Shown piece by piece: positions 1-13,000 of a stretch of 64,000 bases of DNA. Both the position numbers and the translations under genes were made by a program. The first letter of the stretch is position 1. Every line of letters begins with the position of its first letter. Origin of the DNA: Diploscapter coronatus (Eukaryota > Nematoda > Chromadorea > Rhabditida > Rhabditidae). Location: contig OZ038422.1 of NCBI GenBank assembly GCA_964036155.1, positions 82,793,201-82,857,200 on the forward strand. Direction: 5' to 3'. The notes below the pieces were generated by a model. That model searched no databases. It was not told where the DNA came from and saw nothing but the letters and a program-made list of their open reading frames with translations.

Positions 1-281
1 CCGGATGAATTGAAAAGTGACAGTAAACAGATCAAATAGAAGAAACACAAACAATAAATGAAAGAAAAACAATTTTAAATTTTAAAGTGAGTCAATCATG
101 ATCATATGGTACAGAAATGGAAATTAAAGTGAAAAAGTAACAAAATATGATAATGATCAAAGTGAAAAGTAGTTAAAACAACCAGATGAAGAGAGGAGGA
201 ATGAGAAGGTGTGGCCCGCGCACCAAGGTAAGGGGGGACAATTGCCCATCTGATTGTCCCATTTCTAGTGCGCGCCTCAGC

Positions 282-3137
282 TCAGATATGTTTGGAAAGA
301 CGAGACCCATTGCCTGTGCCATTGTTGGTGCAGGAATTTCTGCTCGAGGGGGAGAAGGAAGGGGGCGGTTCGGGATGGAAACTGCCTGCCGAGGACGAGG
401 CGTCGTTCGACAGACCCGCACTCGGCAGATGTGGGATCGATCTGCAAGATGAATGAATTTCCAAATGTGGAAATAGGAAATGAAGAAAAATGTCCATTTT
501 GAAGCGAGTTAACAGGAATGGTCGAAATTTCTATTTCGACTTGGAGAAAAGATCTTATAAAGTATTTTCGGCTAAAAATGTTTCAAAATTCAGATTCAAA
601 TACAGCAATAACAGAACGTCATGTCTGTCGCTTCTGAAATGAACGCTAGATTCAGGAGACAGTGAAAGATTTCTCAAATTCAATTCATGGGAAATGATGA
701 TAATCCAACCTGAAGCGAGAGATGTTGCACTTGCGGTTGCCGCCCATGACTTCAGCCGGATTCAGTTGCAGTTCCGCCGGTCCCTTTGTCCCTCTTCTTC
801 TTTTCTGCTCCACTCCATTCCCGTCCGCCTTGTCTCCGTTCAGCTGCGTCCTCTGCAAATCCGTTCTCCCTTCATTTCAACTATTCGTCCATTCTTCTCA
901 CCAACTCGTCCATTACATCGACCTCGTGTCTGTGCAGAAACAGACAGCGCGCCCCGTACGGACAGGTGCCGTTTTCTTCCTCGTTACGGCAGAACTTCGT
1001 CTTGTACTTCAGGTTCTGTGCGGCGGCCGGCAAAGGCTGAAATTGAATGTCTTGAAATCTCCTATTTGACAGCTTCGCGGAATAATGAATCAACACACAA
1101 CGCATGAGAAAATGCTTAGAAGGTTCGATGTAAAGTCGTCCAATTTAAAACAAGCATTTCCAATGAAGTACCTTGCGAAATGCATTCTCAATAACCAGTG
1201 GGATATCCTGCATCCCATGTTTGCTGTGCCCATTCAGTCCCTTCCTCGGTCCATCCTGCATCTTCAGACCGTGCACTCTGTCCTCCAGGTCCTGCATCTG
1301 CTTGCCTTGCTTGGGGAATACTCGCCAAGTGGTTGGATACTGTTGGTAGAGGAACGAGGGACTGCTGTTGTTGTGCAGCCGGGTCGACGTCAGCAATTCG
1401 CCAGATGAGGCAGTCGTGTCACGAGCGCGACGAACGACAGGGTAGCGCTGAAAAAGAAACGAATATCAGTCGAGATTTTTCAGTTTTGTGATGTGATGAT
1501 GAGAATGACGATGGATCTCACATCTCGTGAAATTCCAAAACATTGAATTTTAAGATTTTCACTTTTCAAGAAGGATCATTTGAAAATATTCATCTACACT
1601 GTTCAAGTTGTGGTTTCCACTTACGCTGGTCGGCAGATCCTCGTCACTGGGAAAGATGCAACTGATGAGGTTGTCGCTGCTGGGCATCGCCTGTCTGCCG
1701 CCGCCTCTGGCTGCGGCGTTGCTCGATTGACGAAGTCGGGCCGAGGGAGTCTGTTGCTGACGCCAGAGGATGGAGTTCTGGAACTGCTGCTGTTGTTGAC
1801 GGGGGTTGCCTGCGTCCATCGACGAGCCGCGCAGAGGGGTCGAGGTGTGCATTGGGGAGCCCACTGAAATCGACTAAAGTTGCAATGGTTTTCCAAAGAT
1901 CAACTTCGACAACTCCCAGAATTAAAACATTATAGCACGAAAAAAGTGCAAAAATGAGGTTTTATCCAACTGTCACGCCCTAACATTTTCTGCGTGTTTT
2001 TCAAAGTGAAATTGCCAGTTTTTACTCAATAGAATAAAATTTTTAGACTCCAAAAACATTGCCATGCTGCAGTACTCTCAGGATGAAATATGTTCATCAT
2101 TTTGATCCTGATTTTGCTTCGCTAACCCTGTTTGGATCCTCCAGCCGTCTGCGGCGGTGTCTTGGGATTGTCCGAGTTCCGCAGTGGCGCCAAGTGCTTG
2201 GTCATGTCAGTCTGTCCCTGCTGCTGCTGCTGGTAGCCAAATGAAGGGGCAGGGGCGATGCTGTAGTTGGAGGGCAGGAACTGGGTTGGCGCGTACATTG
2301 GCACTGGTGCGTAGAACTGCACCGGATAGTCGCTGGCTGCTGAAAGCGAGTGCATTGTTGAATGGAGCTTTCTTCTAGTTGGTTAGATAGATCTTTTTCC
2401 ATGGAATTTCACTTTCACAGCACTCGGAAGTGCAATTCCCTCAAAATCATATCCCTAAGAACATCTTACCAGATGAGATGGAAACTACTCCGACAATCCC
2501 AAGTTTCGCCTCACTACAATCTCGCCTTGATCGAACTTACCCACTGGATAGAACTGTTGAGTGGGAGGAGCGCCAGGATAGGCGCCAGGCTGCATCGGCT
2601 GGAGCTGAACGGGTCCGTTGGGCCCAGGCGCGTAGCTGTACATCGGTCCGTAGTTGTACTGCACCGGGGCGAAGGCCGTATATGGACGGGTTGGTGGAGC
2701 TGCCTGGTAGACGTACTGAAATAAAAAAAAAAAAAGAAAACATCAAGAACCGAGTCCTCAAAACTCGACCTGCAGAAAAATAGTATATCTTTTCGAGAGA
2801 AGAAAAGAAGATATGTCCTTTTGTTCTCTCAGTATGATACACTACTATTTCTGCGAGTCGATTTGCGGGCTGTTTTGAGAAGTCTGATCAAAAAGTTCAT
2901 TGAATTATCAAAGAAGCTGCATCAGCAGCCTCAATGACAATTTGAGAATGATCGTGCTCTCCTGTGTGAACATTAAGAAAAAATTTTTCAGATCTTTTTA
3001 ATTCGAAGTTTAACCTAAAATTTCAGAATTGTGCAAATTCAAACATTCCCTCTAAACTTGCAGTTTTCTATCCTCCTTACCTCGCTCTGCTCAGCAGAAG
3101 GCTGTGCGAGGTGGGGCACAGACGCGGCGTGGTACAT
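282..3137 (-). CDS. CCCH zinc-finger RNA-binding protein (POS/MEX/TIS11-like), 465 aa
   Basis: Eight exons on the minus strand (3137-3081, 2715-2541, 2339-2127, 1863-1625, 1447-1172, 1036-902, 852-710, 441-282) give a 465-residue frame. The protein starts with Tyr/Pro/Gln-rich low-complexity sequence (YQQQQQ-type runs), then a single CCCH finger in exon 6, introduced by YKTKFC and spaced C-x8-C-x5-C-x3-H, then a basic KRRRGTK stretch and a Ser/Pro/Asn-rich tail ending KHI. Such fingers bind AU-rich elements in mRNA 3' UTRs; nematode relatives act as maternal translational regulators. Those relatives usually carry two fingers, and I see only one. The ATG lies five bases after a TTTCAG acceptor, suggesting trans-splicing. 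The TAG at 881 is not the true end: a GTGAGA donor at 901 leads to two more in-frame exons. The family call is firm; orthology to a particular gene is not. Confidence 0.85.
2755..2890. repeat. Foldback element, family A, copy 1 (CCCH intron 1)
   Basis: An imperfect palindrome of about 135 bp lies in the first intron of the CCCH gene. The left arm starts with TCAAAACTCGACCTGCAGA and continues AAAATAGTATATC; the right arm returns as its complement, ending GAGAAGTCTGATC. Related copies occur at 3338-3470 and 34278-34425, with a half copy at 20374-20455. I see no coding capacity, so it is most simply a non-autonomous MITE. Confidence 0.75.
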
Positions 3138-5583
3138 CTCACCTGAAATCGAGAAAATTCATCTAAACCCTGGAGAAAAATCACGAGACACGGCAAAATT
3201 CGAAATACGAAATGAACGAAGGCAACCACTTTACGAAAATCCATGTTTCGCGCCAAGTCAACACTGTTCATTTTCATTTCGAGCTTCTTCGTCGATTTTT
3301 CGTTTTCTTTGAAATTTTTGTCGATTTGAGCCTAGATTTCTTAAAACTCGACCTGCAAGTTAACCCACAGGAAATAGCATATCGTTTCAAGAGAGAAAAG
3401 ACTGCATGCTCTTTTCCTCTCTCAATACGACATATTACTTTTCTGCGGATCGAGTTTTGAGGAGTCTGTTCGAGTCCGAAAATCAGTGTTCAGCTCTTCT
3501 GAATTTACGATGCGATTTGAAACGTCTTCTATTCGTTGCTTTCAATCATTCAGAACTTTCGAAATTTCGCTTTTTTCTGCAGATCAAAAATATTTTTCAT
3601 CTTTTGCTTAGTTTGGCAATTTTAGTAGATAGTGACCGAGTTTGAACTTTGCCCTAATCTTTATCACTCATTATCATTTCTCCATTCATTAACTGCCAGC
3701 CTTACACTTTTTCCTTCTGTTCTTATCTCGGTGGTCTGATCAGAAAGCGAGAGATCGAGTGAAGACGCAGAGAAAGAAGCAGTTTGAACGTGCGTGTCCA
3801 ATTTGATTTTTAATCAAGGCCAACTACTTCCGTTTTACCCCAAATTCTTTGAATTTGTGCATTAATTGAGCCTTATTCTGCAGATTTATCAAGGCTAAAG
3901 TGCGCATACTGTTAAAGTTTAGTGCTACTTTCTCCACTTTAACCTTATTAGATTTGAGAAAGCAAGATTTTCTAACATTCGGTGATAGCACATTTCATAT
4001 ATACTTTCATAATTTAGTCAAGCGGATTCGATAACAACTCTGTGCATCTTGCGAATTCGTTGCCCTTTGATTAGGTTTCCGCGGGCATATTTTCATCTGC
4101 AACTTCATACTTCATTTCAGCCCATTTCAACTTCTTTTTTTTCTTGCCTTTTTCCCTTTCCATTTCTGACTCTGTTCCCGTTCCTTCCTCTTTCCCTCTC
4201 CTTTCCTCCCTTTCCTTTTCCATTTCATCCCGCCCACTGCCTTCGAAGACGTTTTCCCATTGCATCGATTCGAATGCATAACTTTTGACATTCCTTGGTT
4301 TTGCGCGCCGAGCTTCTTCCCATTTTTGGCTATTTATTGTCCATTCAGACATTCCAACGCCTTTCCCTTGCTCTTCGATTCCTTCCCAAAAATGCGATTC
4401 TTCACTCCTCGTTTATGATCTCCATTTCTTAATCCCACAAAGATGAAAAGAGTTTGGTAATGTTTCATTTTGCTTTTCTTACAACTAGAATCTTTTCCTC
4501 CTTATTTTCAACCTTCTCTGAAACGCATAAAGATTATCGAATCATTCCTTCGAATTGCCCTGCCAAATTGCGATTTTCATGTTGTGACTAGCAGTGATGA
4601 TGAAATAATAGTCATCTTCCAGAGGCCCAGAGAGTTGTCACTTGGTTGTTTACCTTTACATTCTTCATTCTCTTCATTCCCCCTCCCTTGCATTCCACAA
4701 TCTCCATTCTCATTTTGCAGTAAATCGATTTTCGTCTAGCAACTGAACTCTCATTTTGTGGAGGCTTTCATTAGAATAAGGCTTCTTCGTACTTTTAGCG
4801 ATTGCCTAGGTAACGATAAATCAAGATGTTTCTAAAGGACTTTACCCTTTCATGGCTTCTTTGTAGATATCATATTGTTCGTACAGCTGCATTCGAAAAG
4901 TTCATATAATTTTAGGTGAACAGGTAAGTTTTGTCGATAAAGGGAACAACGCTGGATTTTCCAAGAGATCTCATCTTTGTTGCTTTGAAAAGTGGAGTGA
5001 TGCCCTCTCCTTCTCTTCCTTCCTTTCTCTCTTCATTTGTGCATCATGTAGCTTTCATTGCTGCATTCCTCAGTTTACAACTCCACGTGCTGTTGTTTCG
5101 ATTTCACTTCCAACTGAATTCTCCCCCTTTCCATTTGACAATCGCATTTCGATTTTTGTTGATAGCCCTAATTATTTTCTCCCACTTTCCTTCTCTCCTT
5201 CCTTTCCAATTCTCTTTCTTTTCCTCTCTCTTTTATCGGCTCTCTCCTCGCATTTCTATCTCGCCACTTGCATTTGCAGTGCTTTTTCACTCTCCACTTT
5301 GCAAAAAATCCCTATCGCCCAGTTTTAGTTTCAGCTAATCACAACCACCGATTTATTAGATTTTCTTATTCCTTCACCTTTTATTTCTCCTCGTTTTCCA
5401 AATTCTTTTATCTGAATTTCGCAAGCATTTTCTCGCTGAGTCAACTTTTCTGGTGCGAATTTGAAAATTTTCAGGCTGAACATTTGACGATTCTTATTTC
5501 CTGTTAAAATCTATCGGTCGGAGAATTGTCGTCGATTATCAGCAGCTTATTATCTTCGGTTATTCTCCTAATTTTGTCGAACA
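3138..5583. other. Intergenic region between CCCH gene and MBOAT gene
   Basis: No convincing gene. The two flanking genes diverge from here, so it must hold both promoters. It contains a foldback copy at 3338-3470. Two long tracts are strongly pyrimidine-rich on the plus strand (about 4060-4250 and 4980-5270), which is the sense strand of the downstream MBOAT gene. The open frames of 80 to 135 codons in these tracts are Phe/Leu/Ser/Pro low-complexity products of the base bias. Confidence 0.6.
3338..3470. repeat. Foldback element, family A, copy 2
   Basis: Starts with TTAAAACTCGACCTGCA and ends with the complementary GATCGAGTTTTGAGGAGTCTG. The interior matches copy 1 (ATAGCATATCGTTTC, then CTCTCAATACGACATATTAC), with small insertions in the left arm. 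It is 450 bp from copy 1, upstream of the CCCH start codon. Confidence 0.7.
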
Positions 5584-8500
5584 ATGCCCGGAGTGCACAC
5601 ATTTTATGATGGATGCCAGATTCTGCAGCCATTCGCAGACGCGATTGGGATCGAAATTGACCGGGTATGTTAGTCTGACTGTACACACAGCTTAGTTTGC
5701 AAAAATGGATAATTTCGCCGAATTGTTAAATTTGGAGCAAAAATTGAAGGAAAATCTCCAATTGCTTGAAAAGTTGCCAAAGGGATAGAAGAACGTTGTA
5801 TCTTCTTTAAATTCATTATTCGAATTTAGTTATCATTGATAGAAAAACTTTCTGGGAGTCATTATCATAATTCCATAATTAACATAACACAATTTTGCAG
5901 ACGAATTTCGTAGTAGCAATGTTTGTGAACCTGTGCTTTGCATATATTTATCGGACTCGAATGGGGCCTGGCCAGGTGTCGAGACAAGTCAGGACTGTCG
6001 CTCCCTCAATACTCGGAATAGCTTTGTGTTTCTTCTGTTTTGGACGGTAATCCATTTTTTTCATTTTTATATGATATGTGTATGTTATTCCTACTAGTTT
6101 TTTTTTCATTATAATTCAAATGGAAGAAAATTCGTTTTTGGGAATATTTTACATACATATGAGATAAATACTCATTCACGAAATGAAAAGTCGTATCCTT
6201 TGAAAGCATCTCGAGTTTATCTTTAACTACTTCTATGCGCAGTGGAGAAGGATCGTTCCTTCTTTCATTTTTACTGTTTCCGTTTCCGTTCACATTTCCA
6301 AAGGATAAGTCTTATACTTGTCTAGTAATACACGCAGGCATTTAATCAAGTTAAATCATGTTTGCATTTTCAGGGCGATCAAGCATCTTCTTTCAAATGC
6401 ACTCATCAGCTATGCTATCATGTATTTCGCTCCAGCAAAACATGTTCACAAGTGAACCCATTCATTAGTTTTTCTTAACTTGATTTTTTTCATTTCAGAC
6501 TGGTATTTTTGTTTGCAATGGGATATTTGTTATTTATTCACTTCTATCGCTTTCTAATTCTCACTTCGTATTATTTGGACATCACTGGACCGATCATGGT
6601 TGCTGTTGAAAAGGTTTTTTTTTTTTTTATCAATTACGCTTTTTCTTCGAAACTTATTCTTGACAAATAAGGATCGAATTTAAGAAGAGTTAAAACAATA
6701 TTCTTCGTTATTGAAATGTTCAATTGCAGATCACAATGATCGCATTCAATCTGCACGATGGCGTGGTCAAGAAGGAATCGGAATTGACTCCCTGGCAGAA
6801 AAGACAACAACTCAAGTATTTTTTTTATTTTGATTCTTTACCAAGTAGAAATTTTAGAAAATTACCTTCATTCCTCGAGTACATGTCCTACATTTTCAAC
6901 TTCCAAACAGTTCTGACCGGACCTGTCAATTTCTACTCGGACTATGAGAAGTTCTTGGATGGCACTCATGTCCCTCTCGACAAAAGTGGAAAGGTCACTT
7001 TTAAAATCATATATCTGAATTTCTTTATTTTTTAGCCTCATTCGCCGACGAAAGTTGCCACAAAGAAGTGTATCGAAGCGCTTGTCTACATGATAATCAT
7101 TGCCACTTTGGGAGCAACTTACACTCCGGAACTGATTACTCGATCTGAGTAAGAATGATTCTCTTTAATTCTTTTATTTTTGAAAATGCTGATTTCCTGA
7201 TTTTTAGCTACCTGGCCCTTCCCATCTATAAATGGCTGTTCTGGTGGTTCTTCACGATTCAGCTGATCCGAGTCACTTATTACTTTGCCTGGGTGCTGGC
7301 CGATGCCATCTGCAATCTTTCTGGCTTTGGCTTCAATGGCTTTGACGAGCAAGGAAATCCCCAATGGACTCTCTGCACAAGTGTCTATCCTTACAAAGTC
7401 GAGGTGAGCATTTTCTTGCAATTTTTATCTGATTAAAATGTGATTATTTTCATTCTAAGAAAGAATTTCCAGATGGCTCAGAGTTTCAAAGAGACTCTGG
7501 ACGGTTGGAACACCCTGACTGGCGAGTGGTTGCGGCAAATCGCCTATGAGAGAGCCCCCAAGAACATCCGCACCCTTTCGACCTACGTTCTTTCGGCAGT
7601 CTGGCACGGCGTCTCAGTGGGCTATTACATGACCTTCATGACTGGCGCACTCATGACGCTCGCTGGATCTACTGTAAGATTTTTCCTATTTTCAATCAAA
7701 TCGGTTCTAGTCTTTTTGTTTCGAAAAATATCAAAACGAAGCCGGATGCCGAATATCTTGTTCTTCATTCAAACGAACAAGACGGCATGCAATTCTTATT
7801 TTACAAGATAACATTTCATCTTGACGCCTCTCAGCTTAACTACTTTTTTACCCGTATGCCAAATCGAGAGACGTCAAGGTGAAACGTTCCGCTGCTAACT
7901 CTTCCGAAACATAGACTCTAACCAGATTGCCAAAGCACTTTCCGGAATGCAAAATTTGACCTAATATGACTCTTGAATAAGTTATGCATGGATTTCGAAT
8001 TTGAATCAGAGATATTAGAATAAGACTCGAGTTAAACAAAAATTCGAAAGATACCTAATTTAGTTCCGCCGCTGCATGCGGTGGCGTTTCGTGGACAATC
8101 CCCAGTTCAAACTCGTCTACGACTTCGTCAGTTTTTGGGCCACAAAAGTCGCTTTGGCCTACACTACTTATCCCTTCGTCATGATGAATCTCCAGCCCGG
8201 ATTGTTTGTTTATCAGTGAGTTTAAAAAATCATATTTTTAAATGAAAATATAGAACCTTCATGATTGAAAAGATCTCCGCTTCAATTTAATGCAACAGAA
8301 AAAACAAAAAGTCTAATGTGATCATTATATAAGAAAAGAGAAGTCCAAATCCCAATAGTTGAGTTCTGTCTGACCCCGGAAGGCTGTAGAGGAGTATGTG
8401 CTGTGTGTAAGGAAAGCGATGAGTATTGATGAGCACGAAAGCTTTATTAATAACAGTTTGAGGTTATTTATAGAGATCGGGGTGAGATATCTAAGGATAG

Positions 8501-8711
8501 ATATGCAATTAGTGTGTAGTGATATTATTGTACACTTCATGCCCTAACTCCAATGTACGTCGATTTTAGGCGTGTATTCTTCTTCGTGCACGTCTCAGCC
8601 CTCCTGATTCTGATCGTTCTGCCAAAAGTGTTCCCTCCTCAACGGAAGCCCAAAGCATCCGACGGAACTGAACAGAAGGAGAAGAATGCGGAACTCAAGA
8701 AGGACCTCTAA
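5584..8711 (+). CDS. MBOAT-family lysophospholipid acyltransferase (MBOAT1/2-like), 481 aa
   Basis: Eleven exons (5584-5664, 5901-6046, 6374-6451, 6499-6613, 6730-6815, 6858-6993, 7036-7148, 7208-7403, 7473-7673, 8064-8215, 8570-8711) give 481 residues. The N-terminus (YDGCQILQPFADAIG) and the segment around LTGPVNFYSDYEKFLDG match the MBOAT1/2 group, which transfers acyl chains from acyl-CoA to lysophosphatidyl-ethanolamine or -serine in the ER membrane. The two diagnostic catalytic regions are present: WNTLTGEWLRQIAYERAP with its Asn, and LSAVWHGVSVGYY with the active-site His. Multiple hydrophobic membrane segments are evident, and the tail is Lys-rich. The length is close to the family's usual 480 to 520. 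Substrate preference cannot be read from sequence. Introns 9 and 10 are unusually long for this gene; intron 10 holds a duplicated exon of another gene. Confidence 0.92.
8358..8540 (+). repeat. Duplicated terminal exon and 3' flank of a small Cys-rich peptide gene, inside MBOAT intron 10
   Basis: Positions 8358-8429 read in frame as a Cys-rich peptide end (FCLTPEGCRGV, then AVCKESDEY and a TGA). The following ~110 bp (TTATTAATAA, GGGGTGAGATATCTAA, GATAGATATGCAATTAG) continue the similarity to the reverse complement of about 25780-25950. The reading frame and stop are kept in both copies. An AATAG acceptor precedes the copy here, but no upstream exons are seen, so I read it as a partial duplicate (pseudo-exon) in the sense orientation of the host intron. 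Confidence 0.6.
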
Positions 8712-10015
8712 TCGTGAGATTTCTTTTGGTATTTTTCCTTTCAGATTATTTTACCCTTTATTTGTTTTTTAAACAGCAATATTCTGAAAAAAGATTCTCA
8801 CTAAAATCATCATTTTCACTGCTATTTTCGTTAGATTCTAAAAATTAGATAGCCATTTAGCTTTTGTTAAGTTCTTTTCTTATTCTCACTCTTCGGTTAC
8901 CCTATATATAGGTGAAAACATACGCGTCTAATTAGAAATATGACCTACATGTCTCGAGTTTTCCAATCATTAATCTCATCCTTCATATCTCTAATCATTT
9001 AATTATCCTAAATTAAGGCCGGCTAGATTTTCTAATTGCAGACAGCTTTTTTGATTTGCAGTGACCGGCATCATGTCAAAATGTAGCGAGTGATGCAAAA
9101 CTTTGCTTGCCACTGTATCTTAACTAAACATCGAATATCCGGCAGATAAATGTCAGCTAAATTAGTTATGAACTGTGTAAATTATCAAAGGTTTGTGATT
9201 ATATCAATTTTGCAATTGGCTAATAATTTCTGTGAAATATCACTAGGCATTTATATATTCCATGTTATCCGGTAATAATAATCAGACATTTACATCACTT
9301 CACAAGAAATCCTCCACCTAATAATAATTAGATTTTCAAGATTTCAGTTTATTTTCCATATTCACATTGACAAATGCACTTCATTGATATGAAAAACCAG
9401 GGTATCAAATTATTATTTCCATGTTTGTTTGACATTTTGATTTTGAGTCTATTTCCTTTCGATTATGATTTGTTCTGCTTAGCTTTATGTCATTTTATAT
9501 GATGAAAATAAAAAATTCATCGAAATACTCAGAAAACTTTATTAGAAATTTTGCAAAATTGCAAAAGTCATAAAATAATTACCCGTTCCAAAACATACCA
9601 TGCAAAATTTATCAGCAATACAGATTTCGATATTTGAGAAGAGTTTCGAACTTGAGACCAATCAAAGCAAATTTGGTGAACGAAATGGCTTACGATACAA
9701 ACACTTTATGAAACATTTTAATCTCGAAAATATGTCAAATTTGGAATTACCCTAGCGGAAATATCGTTGTTGAAAGTGTCATCATTTACAACTTGAATTT
9801 ATCACAGGAAAATGATACTTGAGAAGAAAAAATATTGATTAATGAAATTTACAATTACAGTCTCTTGTACTTTCCACCCCTAAGTTATCCTTTTCTTTTT
9901 GTGGTTTTTACTCCTTTCTGGAAAATAGCAAGGAGAAGAAGAAAAGGAGGTAAAAACTACAAAAAGGTAAGGGTAATTTTAGGGGAAAAGTACAAGCGAC
10001 CACAATTACTTGTTC
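8712..10015. other. Convergent intergenic region between MBOAT and armadillo genes
   Basis: AT-rich sequence where two genes converge, so it should contain both 3' UTRs and polyadenylation sites. AATAAA-like sequence on the plus strand occurs near 9505 (GAAAATAAAA). A foldback element occupies 9862-9998. I see no exon-like sequence. Confidence 0.55.
9862..9998. repeat. Foldback element of about 137 bp
   Basis: The left arm CTTGTACTTTCCACCCCTAA and its continuation (CCTTTTCTTTTTGTGGTTTTTACTCC) pair with a right arm made of the complement of CTTGTACTTTTCCCCTAAAA and CCTTTTTGTAGTTTTTACCTCC. The loop is purine-rich. It has no coding capacity and sits 20 bp downstream of the armadillo gene's stop codon, so it may be in its 3' UTR. 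Confidence 0.7.
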
Positions 10016-13000
10016 TCAAATTTCTATCTTTTCTACGATATCACTTTTTGGTTGGTTATCCTCGATTTTCGTCCTGGCCTGAGGCAGCACTTGCAGCTGA
10101 TTCTCGAGGAATTGCAATGTTTTCCTTGCAAATTGAGCCATATTTGGATACTTCTGCTGATTCGCTGCCTTGTTCAAGTAACTCATCGAGATTTGATCGT
10201 ACAGCCAGCTGGAAATTAAAATTGAGTGGTAATTTTAGACATGCTGTATCTTGATTTCTGTTTTGCGGCAATGCTATTTTCGATGCAACACTGTTTGAAA
10301 ACTGCGGCTTAGTTCATAGCTTGCAGATTTTTTTTTGAAAAAATGACCCAGACATATAAAAAGCTCGCGAACTATTGACTAAGCCGAAAAACACTGCACG
10401 GCTTTTTCTAAATCAAGACCAAGATGTTGAATACATGGAAAAATATCTTTCTTCTCATTCGTTGAAAATCGTGTCCTAATATGTTTTCCAATATGAATTG
10501 ACATTCAAGACCAACTATTTGTAGCAAAGTGAAAATCAAAAATGCTTACACTGTAGAATTAGGTGCCTGCTGAGAGAAAATGCAGCAAAATTCGATTATC
10601 ATGTGCCAGATGCTTGCGTCTTCCGTCAAACTCAACAGCGTCAGAGGATTGTTCTCCCTAAAATTAAAATTATTAGCAAAGGAAAAGTTAAAAACGAGAT
10701 GATTACCTTAAAATTTGCGCCAATCTTTGTGCCATCATAGAATTTTTGCTCAAATGGAAGAGAATGTCGAAGCCGAGATAGATGAACTCCAAAGCATATC
10801 CATTCCGCCTTTGCATTTCCATATCGAGCTGCGACTAAAATGATCTTCATAAACAGATGTTGGCGGGTCGAAATTTTGCGACCCCAACCCGATCCCGACC
10901 CCTGATGCAATCAAAAACCTCAACCAGCATCCCTGTTTATAAAAAAAATAAAAGAAAGTTCTTTATTCTGACTTTATTTTGATACTGCATATTCGTATTG
11001 TGCATCCTCAAAATCTCGAACATTTGCTTTGCTCTGCCCAGTAGTCGAGTTGGCAGAAGCACATTCTCAGGATCTGTTATGTCCAGGAAATAGATCGCGA
11101 AATTGGCGTCGAACTCGAGACATCTGAAACATCTCTCAAGTATTATTACTGACTAAGAAATAAGCTAATTTTCTATAAAAATAGCTTTTTTATTTTCCTC
11201 CAATAAGACAGAACATACTTTAAAAATCCTATAAAAACCAATTCCATCAAATTTGATAGTTCTTTTACGAATGAAGATCAACTAACCGTTTGATGAGAAG
11301 CGCGGAATGTCGGTAGATTTCAATGGAATCGCTGCAGGCGATCATAGAAACGAAGAATTTGCACGATAAGTGACACATTTGGATGATTAATTGCAGAGCC
11401 ATTTTGACGTGCTCATCGGGATAGCCAGATCCTGCCTGCTTATCGGTCAGGATAACCAAAATGAACAGAATGTTCAGCTGAAAACATTACTCATTTAAAT
11501 AGATAAAATAACTCGAGTTTATTTTTCGAGAAATTCAATATAATGATACGTAGTAGGCCCATGTCCCTTACACCTGTTAACAAAGCTATACCAATTCTAA
11601 TTTTGAATATCACGAAAAGTACCATTACCGATAAAATTTTTAAAAATCCGAAATATGAATGGCTGAAAGCGAATTTTACCTGAATTGTGGTAACCCGTTT
11701 TCTCAAATCGGTCACATCGTAATGATAGTCGATTTGGTTGAAGAAATTCTCCAACATCGGCAGGAAATTCAGCACAGTTTCGATGCCTCGAGAGATCACG
11801 ATTGTCGCCTGAAAAATAAGATTGAGAAATTGGATTCAGGAAAAACGTCTACCTTATTTTTCGGACTGTGATATCCAACATTCATGAGGAAAGTGGTCGC
11901 ATGCTGGTTGATTATCAGGTCATTTGCACCAATCAGCCGAATTGTTAGCGAAATGGCTTCAGAAACGTCCTGAAAGAGATTCAATTCACACGTTTTATCA
12001 GGAAGTTGAAGATCCTCTGATATATCTCAGGAAAATCACGATTTGGTAGAAATATAATTGTTTACCTGATTCGCGATAGTTGGTCTGTAGCTACTCTGGC
12101 ACATACAGGACAAAGCAATGTGCAGAATGCGAGATGAGCCATGGGGCAATAATCCTGCTATTCTCTAAAAGCAAAATGACTATCTAAACCCATTCTAGAT
12201 GTCTTTTACCTGAACCCCGCCGACTTCGATAAATTTGTCCAGGTAGAAGCTATGGCTGAGAAATTCAGAGAGACATGTCAGAACTGCATACAAAACCTCA
12301 AAATTCAAGAATATATTATATATCGAAAATTAATGGTAAACTGACTTTCTCATCCTCGTTATACTCGAGATTGATGAGCAATTTCTCAATTCCACCATTG
12401 GCAACAATGCGCTGTTTCAATATGTTCATCTGAAAGATAACTATTTTCTGTTTTCTGAACTGAATGATTTTGGGTTTGAGTCATGATTTTACAATGATAA
12501 AATGATAATTCAGCACAAGATCTATGCATTTCGGGTTTCGTATAACTATCCAAGACGATGGTGAGTTTTCTGCAATATATGAAACGAAAATTCGATGTAT
12601 CATTTTTGCCCATCGATTATCAGCAAATTTAAACAAAAGCTGTGAAGTACACGATAAAAAATAACTCAACCTAAATAATAAGCATTTTATTGTACCTTGG
12701 TGTAATCCTTTATTCTGGTCAATAATTTGAGACAGTCGGCTGCGAACTTCTTCTCGTCTACAGTGGATTCTTTCAAGGCCAAATGCTCCAGAATAACTTC
12801 GACTAAGCCTGGCTGCTCTCTAAAAATGACAAATAAGAAAAATGATGATGAAATAATTGAATTACCTAGCAGATTTTCGAAATATCGCTTTGATATTCAG
12901 CAAAGTGCACAACACCCATAGACATCTATCTGTATAAACTGTGTGTCCGCTAAAAATCATGAAATTCCTTTCAGGTAAATTTTAAAAATCTCACATTTTT

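Noticed and set aside
186..456. Plus-strand open frames of 62 and 88 codons in GC-rich sequence
   Set aside because: They are shadows of the last minus-strand exon of the CCCH gene, which fits in phase with the two preceding exons and gives a 465-codon frame.
881..905. TAG at 881-883 as the CCCH stop codon
   Set aside because: A GTGAGA donor just before it leads to a well-formed acceptor at 853 and two further in-phase exons, so this stop lies in an intron.
4049..5338. Plus-strand frames rich in Phe, Leu, Ser and Pro
   Set aside because: Products of CT-rich tracts with no gene-like amino acid pattern.
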